Assembly (NCBI GenBank): GCA_946482575.1
Contig: CAMLRZ010000012.1
Location: 1 to 29,325 of the forward strand
Length of the DNA: 29,325 nt
Direction of reading: 5' to 3'
Origin: an uncultured Candidatus Saccharibacteria bacterium
Lineage (GTDB): Bacteria > Patescibacteria > Saccharimonadia > Saccharimonadales > UBA4665
This document shows positions 23,901 through 29,325 of the stretch, in pieces (the first letter of the stretch is position 1; the number at the start of each line of letters is the position of its first letter). The position numbers and the translations under genes are program-made. The notes under the pieces are model-generated. The model ran no database searches. It saw nothing but the letters and a program-made list of their open reading frames with translations, and was not told the origin of the DNA.

Positions 23901-26373
23901 TGGTTGGAGCCGTAGCGCCATTGGCAAGTGCAGCGCGCGTACAGGTAACCGTTTGGCCAGACACATTGCAGTTCCATCCCGTACCGGTAGCACCGCTAGC
24001 CTTGGGCACAACACCTGCAGGCAACGTGTCGGTGACCGTCACTGTGCCAGCGTCTGACGGACCGTTGTTCTTGACAACCAGCTTGTATTCTAATGCTTCG
24101 CCGGGGGTGTAGCTGGTAATTGTAGCTCCACTCGGTGTGGCTGCCGTTTTACTAACAAATTCTATGTCAGAGCCAGCTAGTGAACCAAAGGTGAAGTAAC
24201 TGGTGCCTGCTGCCAGCGTTACCGTTGCTTCATAATTAGAACCGTTTGACGCCATGGTGGTTCGAGTTGAGCCGCCGTCAAAGGTGGTACTGTTACTGGT
24301 GTATAGCTCGCCGCTGTTGCCACCGGTAGCTGAAACCAGCGATTTAGGAATACTTATTTTTACTTGTCCCGGTGTATTAGTGCTCACTGCTTTCCAAATG
24401 CGGTTAATGCGGCTGTACGCACCAGTTACCGTAGTCGTGGCGTTGGTTGATCCACCATTGTCGCCCCATAATAAGAATGATTTATCGTTAGAAAAAGTAT
24501 TGCTGTTAGATGCGTTATCAGCGGCAATCGTGCCACGCCCGATAGTCACCTCACTGCTTCCTACCGATTGCTTCTGGTTCAACGTGCTCGTGTCGTCACG
24601 ACCGATTCCGGCAATGCGGTTGGGGAACGTCGTATCTTTAGCCCAGATAACACCGCTACCACTATCTACGTAGCTACCACTGTTGGTGCCTTGATAACGC
24701 GTAACACCCCATTTAATAGCCATGTATGAGAATACGCGAAGCTGTTCCGTGCTGGTAAGCGCGCGGTTAAAGTAGATTGCCTCACCAATAGGACCTGCAA
24801 AGCTGGTACCTGAGCTCCCGTTGGTACTACCAAAGGATGCACCCGTTTGACCACCACTGTTCGTTGTGTAGGTGCCGGTGGTAACGTTTTGCGCCTCTTG
24901 CTGGTCATCAACTCCAACAGAGCGTGACTGGTTGTTTGCGTTTGGCGAAATAAAACTGTAGACATGTGGAGCGCCCGTTTGCGCCGAAGAATACGTGTAC
25001 TGCAAGGGGCTGGTGCCACGTGCGTACAGATCAGGTTTGCCGTTGTTCATACTAATACTTGGTGTGTCGTCACCAAACTCGTTAAAGTAACGGTAGCCGC
25101 CATCGGTCCGCGTAGCAATTGCCCCAAAGTAGGCTGTCAGGCCGTTGGTGCCGCCAATACCTTGGGAGTCCATACGGAAAACGTCGTCACTACCGTCAAA
25201 TACGTAAGCTGGGTTAAAGTTAATCTGGTTTGTGCTCAACACCGGTTGTTTTGAGCCCGTAGCCTGCGTTAGGTTACGACCAGCGCCACTAAAGTCATTC
25301 CATTGTGCGTTCGTGTTGCCTGAACTGTCGGCCTTATACCACATGGCAACGCCGCTCACTCCAGCTGGGTCGGGTCCAATTTGGGTTGTGAATCGAATAA
25401 TTACAATACCGGAGCCACCAGCACCACCTGTGCCGCCAGAACCACCGCCGCCACCGCCTGAGCCAGTGTTGGCCGTTGCGCTGCTACCAGCACCCGTGCC
25501 AGTACCACCTGTGCCGCCACCGCCTGAGCCACCTGCTCCAAGTGTGCCGGTACTGTGGCGACCACCGCCGCCACCGCCTGCATACGTAACGGAAGAGCCA
25601 GTAATGTCATTGGCTGCACCGGCGCCACCGGCGCCTGCTACCTCGTTAGCACCTTCGGTACTATTGCCCGATCCGGTACCACCAACAGCGCTGGCGCCAC
25701 CGCCGCCGCCACCGCCACACCAACCAGTTGAGCCAGTACAGGGCGAGTTGTTGCCACCATTATTGCCCAGGCCCGTACCACCACTGGGCACTGTCCCTAG
25801 TTGGTTGCCCAAGCCAAAGGTGCCCGTGTTGCCGTTGATGCCGTTGTCACGACCAACACCACCGCCTGAGCCACCATTTAGGCCAGACTTGGTGGTGTAG
25901 CCACCTCCACCACCGCCACCTGGTGCAACAGCTGCCGATCCAATAGATGATGCGCTACCGCTAGTCGCCTGTCCATTGGACGTACCGCCCGAGCCACCGG
26001 CGCCTACTGTAACGGTGTACGATGTACCTTGCGTAATAGACATAGATGGCGCGGCAACCATACGGCCGGCGCCACCACCGCCACCGCCCGAGCCACCTCC
26101 ACCACCGCCACCGATAACCAGAACGCGCACGTTGCTGACGCCGCCAGGCGCCTTAAAGGTGCTAGTGCCCGTGGTCTTATATTGCAAAACCGTATCACTA
26201 CCCACGGTTGTTACTTGTGCGTTGCCGCTGTCCAGGCCGGGGTTTGTGCTAGCCACCGCCTGCATAGGCTGTTGGGCAACCAGTGCCGCTGCCATTAATA
26301 CGGTCAAGCTCGCAAAAATCAGTGCCCCCTGGCTACGGAATCCGCGACGTAGACGTTCTGTGATTGACTTCAT
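20950..26373 (-). CDS. Giant cell-wall-anchored adhesin: Gly-rich, DUF8202-like and eight DUF11 repeats
   Basis: The 1807-residue surface protein begins with a long signal peptide (hydrophobic 17-33). A Gly-rich domain (about 60-335) has long G and S runs. A LamG/DUF8202-like region (about 340-740) contains WYKADSSG and the IAGIGRDDTSTLNQKQS segment. Eight DUF11 Ig-like repeats (about 755-1740) each show xDLxxTKxHxG, NNGPSD and VTDTLP. The C-terminus is LANTG at 1773, a hydrophobic stretch and RERRRAHQRV, a sortase-type sorting signal. It likely acts in attachment. The start has AAGGAGG and overlaps the small membrane gene by ATGA, and the promoter carries the same 11-bp tandem boxes as the signalling operon. 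Confidence 0.92.
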   Translation of the reverse strand: MKSITERLRRGFRSQGALIFASLTVLMAAALVAQQPMQAVASTNPGLDSGNAQVTTVGSDTVLQYKTTGTSTFKAPGGVSNVRVLVIGGGGGGGSGGGGGGAGRMVAAPSMSITQGTSYTVTVGAGGSGGTSNGQATSGSASSIGSAAVAPGGGGGGGYTTKSGLNGGSGGGVGRDNGINGNTGTFGLGNQLGTVPSGGTGLGNNGGNNSPCTGSTGWCGGGGGGGASAVGGTGSGNSTEGANEVAGAGGAGAANDITGSSVTYAGGGGGGRHSTGTLGAGGSGGGGTGGTGTGAGSSATANTGSGGGGGGSGGTGGAGGSGIVIIRFTTQIGPDPAGVSGVAMWYKADSSGNTNAQWNDFSGAGRNLTQATGSKQPVLSTNQINFNPAYVFDGSDDVFRMDSQGIGGTNGLTAYFGAIATRTDGGYRYFNEFGDDTPSISMNNGKPDLYARGTSPLQYTYSSAQTGAPHVYSFISPNANNQSRSVGVDDQQEAQNVTTGTYTTNSGGQTGASFGSTNGSSGTSFAGPIGEAIYFNRALTSTEQLRVFSYMAIKWGVTRYQGTNSGSYVDSGSGVIWAKDTTFPNRIAGIGRDDTSTLNQKQSVGSSEVTIGRGTIAADNASNSNTFSNDKSFLLWGDNGGSTNATTTVTGAYSRINRIWKAVSTNTPGQVKISIPKSLVSATGGNSGELYTSNSTTFDGGSTRTTMASNGSNYEATVTLAAGTSYFTFGSLAGSDIEFVSKTAATPSGATITSYTPGEALEYKLVVKNNGPSDAGTVTVTDTLPAGVVPKASGATGTGWNCNVSGQTVTCTRAALANGATAPTISIEANIASNVTGSKINTASASVANDPDSSNNSASVTLPAAPKADLTMTKAHSGTPTAGGSYNYDFTVTNNGPSDVASFTVTDTLAADLTYVSATGATCNAVAQAVTCTGGALTSSGSGNTATFSITVSVDGGYAGGVITNTGTVAAPGGTTDPNAGNNSSTDSSNVLVQTNLTVTKAHTGNFTAGTDNDFTITVDNAGPSSTVAGGVTVTDTLDEDFAFVSAVGTNWTCSNTGDTVSCDYGGVITAGGSSSAITLKVHVDPIADSPTTNTAEVTSTTPDPTASNTSTDSVTIDADADLAITKSHVGTAFVAGQQAQYAFSVTNGGPSADSPSYTITDTLPTGVTFVGTVAGSAATCSAAGQAVTCTGGAIGAGDPAQVTTIDVAISGSATGTINNSATVAPASGVTDSNSGNNTDTDSASVEPNADLSIAKSHTGNITAGSNATYDIVVSNAGPSDVASFTVTDTLDDSLSYVSATGATCNAVGQDVTCTGSGITSGDDATVTLTVAAESSATGNIANTAVVETPTDVNDPDTSNNSSTATNTVVQSADLSITKTHTGNFKAGSNGTFTITATNNGPSDAATATVTDTLPTGLTYVSATSTGTTCSNAGQTVTCEVGPSMADGDAVVIDLVVAVDPAFTGSSVNNTVSIASATTDPNTANNTDTDTVNFDQAQADLDATKTLQGTITAGEDATYRFAVTNNGPDAAGAVKIEDTLPSYMTYQGFTDVDGTWDCDAAGQVVTCTLPALADTDSASVDVEVAVASDAPNPAVNSATVTFNGTDTSANQPSTSDTVNYQADLAIDITHEQKTYHEGDQITYTYTLTNHGPSVATDAVMTSNLPEGLKVTNVSGTEPGGSSILAKLNNALFPQAVAATNPFGCSLSGTTLTCNAATFPVTSYQIFLTGVINKTGNLVTTASITSATPDPSLNDTSASDTVTGVLAAANGGGLANTGQKTALIVGSAIALIAAALWVRERRRAHQRV

Positions 26374-26834
26374 AGTACCCCCTCCTTGTACTGCAGTTTT
26401 ACGGTAAGTTCTTGACCGTCTTTGAGCAACAGTTTTTCTTGAGGAAACAGCCCCTCATGACCGAACTGCTTACCCACCAACATAACGTAATTGCCTGCCG
26501 GCATCGCTAATCGAACGTGTCCGTCTTTGTCCGGGCGCACTACGCTCACTTGCTGACCGTCAGCATTAAAAAGGTAGATGTTAAAACCGTACTTTTGGTT
26601 GCATGATTTTTTGCAGTCATACTCAATGTGAGCATTCAGGCCCGCTACGCCGCTTACCTTTTTGTACGAATCGGTTCGTGAAACAGCGGTGTCGTTACTG
26701 GGCAGAAATATCCAGCACAAAATAAGAATACAGAGCGCCACAACAATGAGCGTGATCGTCAGCGCTTTTCCCTGTAACAATAGCTGACGTGACGACTTGT
26801 GAGACCCCTTTTTTATATGTTCATCGTGGTGCAT
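26370..26834 (-). CDS. Small single-pass membrane protein coupled to the adhesin
   Basis: From the ATG at 26834 (AGGGGGAAGC upstream) the product is 154 residues: a His/Lys-rich cytosolic tail, one membrane segment (TITLIVVALCILILCWIFL), and an extracellular beta-rich domain with a Cys pair (DCKKSC) and a PAGNYVMLVG segment typical of carboxypeptidase-regulatory or prealbumin-like folds. The ATG at 26855 is possible but less well placed. Its TGA overlaps the adhesin ATG by 4 nt, so the two are translated together. It may assist adhesin secretion or assembly; this is inferred from coupling only. Confidence 0.82.
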   Translation of the reverse strand: MHHDEHIKKGSHKSSRQLLLQGKALTITLIVVALCILILCWIFLPSNDTAVSRTDSYKKVSGVAGLNAHIEYDCKKSCNQKYGFNIYLFNADGQQVSVVRPDKDGHVRLAMPAGNYVMLVGKQFGHEGLFPQEKLLLKDGQELTVKLQYKEGVL

Positions 26835-26873
26835 GCTTCCCCCTGAAGACAACATTAACCCTACTTGCTGCTA

Positions 26874-26906
26874 ACTATAGCAACCGTAGGTTAACTCGTT
26901 GTTAAC
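26874..26906 (-). promoter_or_regulatory. Promoter of the adhesin operon with tandem 11-bp AGTTAAC boxes
   Basis: GTTAACT on the plus strand at 26890-26896 and 26901-26907 (AGTTAAC on the minus strand) is a direct repeat with an 11-bp period. Exactly 10 nt downstream on the minus strand is TATAGT (26879-26874), a 5/6 -10; no separate -35 is seen. Core (TTAAC), period and gap are the same as before the response-regulator operon. Confidence 0.65.
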
Positions 26907-26941
26907 TTACAGAAAAAGCTTATGCTTCGCCAAAATTCTAC

Positions 26942-27625
26942 TTAGGGAGCAACGGGATCACCCATAAAATCAGCGACTTGCGTCGCGGTTAAAGACACAT
27001 TGAAGACGCGAATGTCGTCAACTTCTGCATTCGCCGGGCTCGGAAGTGCTATAAAATTATAGGTGCCGCCGGTAATTCCACCGGTGTTTACAAACGAGCT
27101 AACTTCCGCACCATCGCGAAAAAGTCGAATAGTAGTGCCGTCAAAAGAGAGCGCAACATGCACCCACGAATTTAGTGTTAGCGCTGTGTGATTTACAGCC
27201 ACCAAACCACCATCCACTCGCACATTTCCCTGCAACACATTAGCTGTACTAAAATCGCCACGCTGCGCCCAAAGAGCAACCTGGGTGGATGATGCTGAAT
27301 CTGTACCGCTCCAGATACCAATCAACGGTCGGTTGGTGCCCGCCGTTAAGTTAAGTGGTTTAGCCCAACACATAATAGTCATCGGGCTGCTCAAACTTGT
27401 CCAGGTGGCTCGCGTGGCGCCGCCCGCACCCGCATTCGTAAGGGCGAATCCGCCAGAATGTCCGGCAGTCCAGGTGGCAGCACCGCTTATAGTGAGCGGC
27501 AGATTATGCTCGGAACTGTCGCGAGCTATGGTGCCGGTACCTTCGTCAAAGCCCCAGGCAGCAACAAGACCGGGGTATTGCTCGCGGCGGCGAAGCGCCG
27601 AAACACGAAATGAGGGCAAGCTCAC
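26942..27625 (-). CDS. LamG/concanavalin-A-like domain protein
   Basis: The 227-residue product is one LamG-type jelly roll: PGLVAAWGFDEGTG, then MTIMCWAKPLNL, WVHVALSFDGTTIRLFRDG and VDDIRVFN, the usual strand signatures of the fold. It has no signal peptide. It starts with GTG at 27625, directly after the TAA of the MARLP-module gene, with AAAGGA upstream, so it is co-translated with it and probably forms a complex with, or a split extension of, that protein. Likely role: glycan or protein binding on the surface. Substrate unknown. Confidence 0.85.
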   Translation of the reverse strand: MSLPSFRVSALRRREQYPGLVAAWGFDEGTGTIARDSSEHNLPLTISGAATWTAGHSGGFALTNAGAGGATRATWTSLSSPMTIMCWAKPLNLTAGTNRPLIGIWSGTDSASSTQVALWAQRGDFSTANVLQGNVRVDGGLVAVNHTALTLNSWVHVALSFDGTTIRLFRDGAEVSSFVNTGGITGGTYNFIALPSPANAEVDDIRVFNVSLTATQVADFMGDPVAP

Positions 27626-28345
27626 TTAGAATCCTTTGGCGCCCAGCGCCCCATACCAATTTGTACCGCCGTCCACCGTAAATAACGAAATAATATCCAT
27701 TTTGGAGGCGGTAATCGTAAGGCTTGGTGCCCCAGCATTGCCCCATTTAACGCTGCCCGGCCAGGTTATGGTACGGGAGCCGACCCCATCCTGAAAAACA
27801 AGCAGCGTCAGCGAGCACATAACACCGCTCGCTGGACTGGCAAGACTTACTGTGCAATTTGCTGTCAGCGTCACTTTTTGCACATTACCGTTAGCTGCGT
27901 TAAGCGCCAACGCCGCCCCAGAGTTGCCAGCATCAAAAAAAGTCTCGCCACCACCGTTGGTCGTAGACACTTTGCTGGCAAGGGCAGGAACGGTTGGTGA
28001 ATCTGCGGTGCCAGCAAGATCGCCAGCCAGCTGCACGATACCCTTGCTCGTGGTAGTGGCATCGGGTGTGCTGACGCCTGCCACGGAATCATCGACGTAC
28101 GTCTTGTTGGCCGCCTGACTGGCCAGCGTTGGCGTTGGCACAACGGGCGAGGAGCTGAACGTCTTGGTGCCGGCAACCGTCTCAGCGCCAGTGTTATGCA
28201 CGACCGCTGAATCAGAAGCCGCTCCGGCATTTGTAACGGCACTACTTTTTAGCGTGCCGTCACTGGCATGCGACACATCCAAAAAATCGTTGAGGACCAC
28301 TCCCCAACTGTTGTCATCGCTACCAGGAATCGGAAGACGAGCCAT
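27626..28345 (-). CDS. MARLP-module tail-fibre-like protein
   Basis: The 239-residue product begins MARLPIPGSDD, then WGVVLNDFLDVSHASDGTL, matching the module of the protein at 10510. A low-complexity middle contains AETVAGTKTFSSSPVVPTPT and ANKTYVDDSVAG, patterns common in phage tail-fibre proteins. The C-terminal beta domain has LFVFQDG-like and TITWPGSVKWGNAGAP segments and ends TNWYGALGAKGF. No phage genes are nearby, so it is more likely a surface appendage or secreted binder than a prophage remnant. TATAGT lies 6 nt before the ATG. Confidence 0.82.
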   Translation of the reverse strand: MARLPIPGSDDNSWGVVLNDFLDVSHASDGTLKSSAVTNAGAASDSAVVHNTGAETVAGTKTFSSSPVVPTPTLASQAANKTYVDDSVAGVSTPDATTTSKGIVQLAGDLAGTADSPTVPALASKVSTTNGGGETFFDAGNSGAALALNAANGNVQKVTLTANCTVSLASPASGVMCSLTLLVFQDGVGSRTITWPGSVKWGNAGAPSLTITASKMDIISLFTVDGGTNWYGALGAKGF

Positions 28346-28357
28346 AGCCGTACTATA
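28346..28357 (-). promoter_or_regulatory. -10 element placed for a leaderless transcript
   Basis: On the minus strand TATAGT (28357-28352) is followed by 6 nt and the ATG at 28345. No Shine-Dalgarno is present. Confidence 0.5.
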
Positions 28358-28413
28358 ATCTCCTAATGTCCTCTATAGTTTAGCAGAAACACAAGCGAAA
28401 TGCGCAATAAATG

Positions 28414-28803
28414 CTAGACAGGCTGGCGCTTCCAGGCACCCTGTAATAGACCCGCAACAATCAGTAGAACGGTTATGGTACCGTCAAAGCTCACAAAGTC
28501 GCTTGCACCAGGTATGTTGCCACTCATTAGGTAAAAAACGCCAATAATACTGAGCGCCAATTTGTTAGCTACGACAATAGTCCACAACTCCCGATTGCTG
28601 GCTGGCTTTTTGGCTAGCAGACCAAAAAGGGCGGCAAATGTAAAGAAGCCGACCGTTCGCCATGTCTCAACGGCTAATGTAGCCTTGGAAGTATCGAGCA
28701 GATCAACCAGTCCGCCAACCCCGGCAACGACAGCCAAAACTGCCAATGCAATTAAAATAGTCTGGGCAGCTTTTTGCTTGGGTGATAAAAGTGTTGGTTT
28801 CAT
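28414..28803 (-). CDS. Small four-TM membrane protein
   Basis: The 129-residue product has four hydrophobic segments: ILIALAVLAVVAGVGGLVDLL, VGFFTFAALFGLLA, LALSIIGVFYLMSG and ITVLLIVAGLLQGAW. I do not recognise a family. Two in-frame ATGs are available; I prefer 28803 because TATACT lies exactly 6 nt before it, while the one at 28809 lies inside the predicted initiation region. It is flanked by a tail-fibre-like protein and a glyoxalase-fold protein, with its own promoter, so no functional link is clear. Confidence 0.78.
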   Translation of the reverse strand: MKPTLLSPKQKAAQTILIALAVLAVVAGVGGLVDLLDTSKATLAVETWRTVGFFTFAALFGLLAKKPASNRELWTIVVANKLALSIIGVFYLMSGNIPGASDFVSFDGTITVLLIVAGLLQGAWKRQPV

Positions 28804-28815
28804 ACCCATAGTATA
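28804..28815 (-). promoter_or_regulatory. -10 element placed for a leaderless transcript
   Basis: On the minus strand TATACT (28815-28810), within CGCTATACT, is followed by 6 nt and the ATG at 28803. Confidence 0.55.
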
Positions 28816-28849
28816 GCGTACGACGCCAAAAAATTCTCAGCAGGGAGAG

Positions 28850-29227
28850 CTAATTGCTCTCCAGTTGCTGTACCACGTCAACAACTTCACCGGCCGGGCC
28901 CATAACCATAAAATGCTTCTGGCCCCATTCCTCAGTGGTTAAGTCATAAAAGATCTCTACCTTGCCCTTAAGCCGTTGGTATTCCTTTTCGGCGTCCGCC
29001 ACCTCAAAGCTAAACACCAATCCCTTGCCATCAAAGCCAGCGTGCAACTGTTTGGGCTGGTTAGCAGCATTTGGCACCATGAATGCAAGCTCAGCACCGC
29101 TTGGTTTGTGCAGGAGCTGGATGTACCAATCTTGTTCAAAAATGGCGTCAAATCCAAAGTGTTCGACGTAAAAATCGGCACACTCTTTGAGTTTTTTGGT
29201 AATAAGCAACGGATAAATCTTTTGCAT
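28850..29227 (-). CDS. Glyoxalase/bleomycin-resistance (VOC) fold protein
   Basis: The 125-residue product is a single VOC domain with two beta-alpha-beta-beta-beta halves: IYPLLITKKLKECADFYVEHFGF, LLHKPSGAELAFMVP, then VFSFEVADAEKEYQRLKG and HFMVMGPAGEVVDVVQQ. Such domains bind metals or small toxic compounds; the typical metal-binding His/Glu set is only partly present, so catalytic activity is uncertain. AAAGGA lies 7-8 nt before the ATG at 29227. The 98 bases to the right edge contain no other gene that I can support. Confidence 0.85.
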   Translation of the reverse strand: MQKIYPLLITKKLKECADFYVEHFGFDAIFEQDWYIQLLHKPSGAELAFMVPNAANQPKQLHAGFDGKGLVFSFEVADAEKEYQRLKGKVEIFYDLTTEEWGQKHFMVMGPAGEVVDVVQQLESN

Positions 29228-29325
29228 GGTCGATTCCTTTATTTACAGAGCAATACTACCGTAAAAAGACCGCCGGGTATTGTACCGATCGGACATGTCT
29301 AGTATCGAGCTTTGAATGTGGAGGG

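Noticed and set aside
21100..24100. Regularly spaced repeats that could suggest a CRISPR array
   Set aside because: The repeats are imperfect, about 350-400 bp apart, in frame and encode DUF11 domains; no cas genes are near.
20950..26373. Many long plus-strand ORFs, including a Pro-rich one at 25232-25900, opposite the adhesin
   Set aside because: They are antisense shadows of the Gly-rich and Thr/Val-rich repeats. They lack ribosome binding sites, and the minus-strand frame has a signal peptide, clear domains and a sorting signal.
1..29325. UGA recoded as Gly, as in Gracilibacteria/Absconditabacteria
   Set aside because: TGA ends the 7756 gene and the 26834 gene at sensible positions, and no gene has in-frame TGA at conserved glycines.

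Overview
The window looks like a chromosomal segment from a member of the Patescibacteria/CPR, most likely a free-living or environmental Candidatus Saccharibacteria (TM7). I infer this from the short, tightly packed genes, the lower-glycolysis cluster, the LPXTG-like sorted DUF11 surface protein, the secreted proteins that open with a MARLPxPGSDD module, and UGA read as stop (for example the stops at 8250 and 26370). No marker gene fixes the taxonomy. I see no rRNA, tRNA, CRISPR array or insertion sequence, and no gene-free stretch longer than about 300 bases.

Layout. 1-4198: triosephosphate isomerase, phosphoglycerate kinase and pyruvate kinase on the minus strand, with a partial gene at the left edge and a small plus-strand ORF between tpiA and pgk. 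4274-7666: small unknown and regulatory genes, a CDP-alcohol phosphatidyltransferase, a MazG/PRA-PH-like pyrophosphohydrolase, and a molybdopterin (sulfite-oxidase-like) enzyme paired with a flavin reductase. 7756-8745: two orphan genes on a GC3-rich island with strong hairpins. 8843-15468: cell-envelope genes (beta-helix protein, EamA transporter, lytic transglycosylase, TolB-like beta-propeller, NlpC/P60-like hydrolase, PdaC-like polysaccharide deacetylase). 15611-16699: membrane-anchored alpha/beta hydrolase.

The most interesting part is 16780-20947. It is a four-gene plus-strand operon: an OmpR-type response regulator, a 36-residue peptide with the strongest Shine-Dalgarno in the window, a six-TM histidine kinase overlapping the peptide gene, and a two-domain terpene-cyclase/prenyl-synthase-like enzyme starting 1 nt after the kinase. 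The peptide ends in ...SPWAD, with Trp third from the C-terminus, as in Bacillus ComX (...RQWGD). ComX is prenylated on that Trp by ComQ, a polyprenyl-synthase-fold enzyme, and is sensed by the multi-TM kinase ComP. This window therefore carries all four roles of a ComQXPA quorum-sensing system, but with a different regulator family and a larger enzyme. I propose an undescribed prenyl-peptide signalling system in an ultra-small bacterium.

A likely target is also visible. The operon is preceded by tandem TTTAAC boxes with an 11-bp period, ending 10 nt before a TATATT -10. The same architecture (AGTTAAC repeated every 11 bp, 10-nt gap, TATAGT) lies on the minus strand before the two-gene operon 26834-20950, which encodes a small membrane protein and a 1807-residue, LPXTG-like anchored Gly-rich/DUF11 adhesin. 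The 11-bp direct repeat next to a -10 is the classic arrangement for OmpR/PhoB-family regulators. The working model is peptide density -> kinase -> regulator -> adhesin expression, plausible for a host-attached epibiont.

26942-29227 carries a second MARLP-module protein coupled to a LamG protein, a small membrane protein and a glyoxalase-fold protein. Several genes in the window have a -10 hexamer exactly 6-7 nt before the ATG, which indicates leaderless transcripts.
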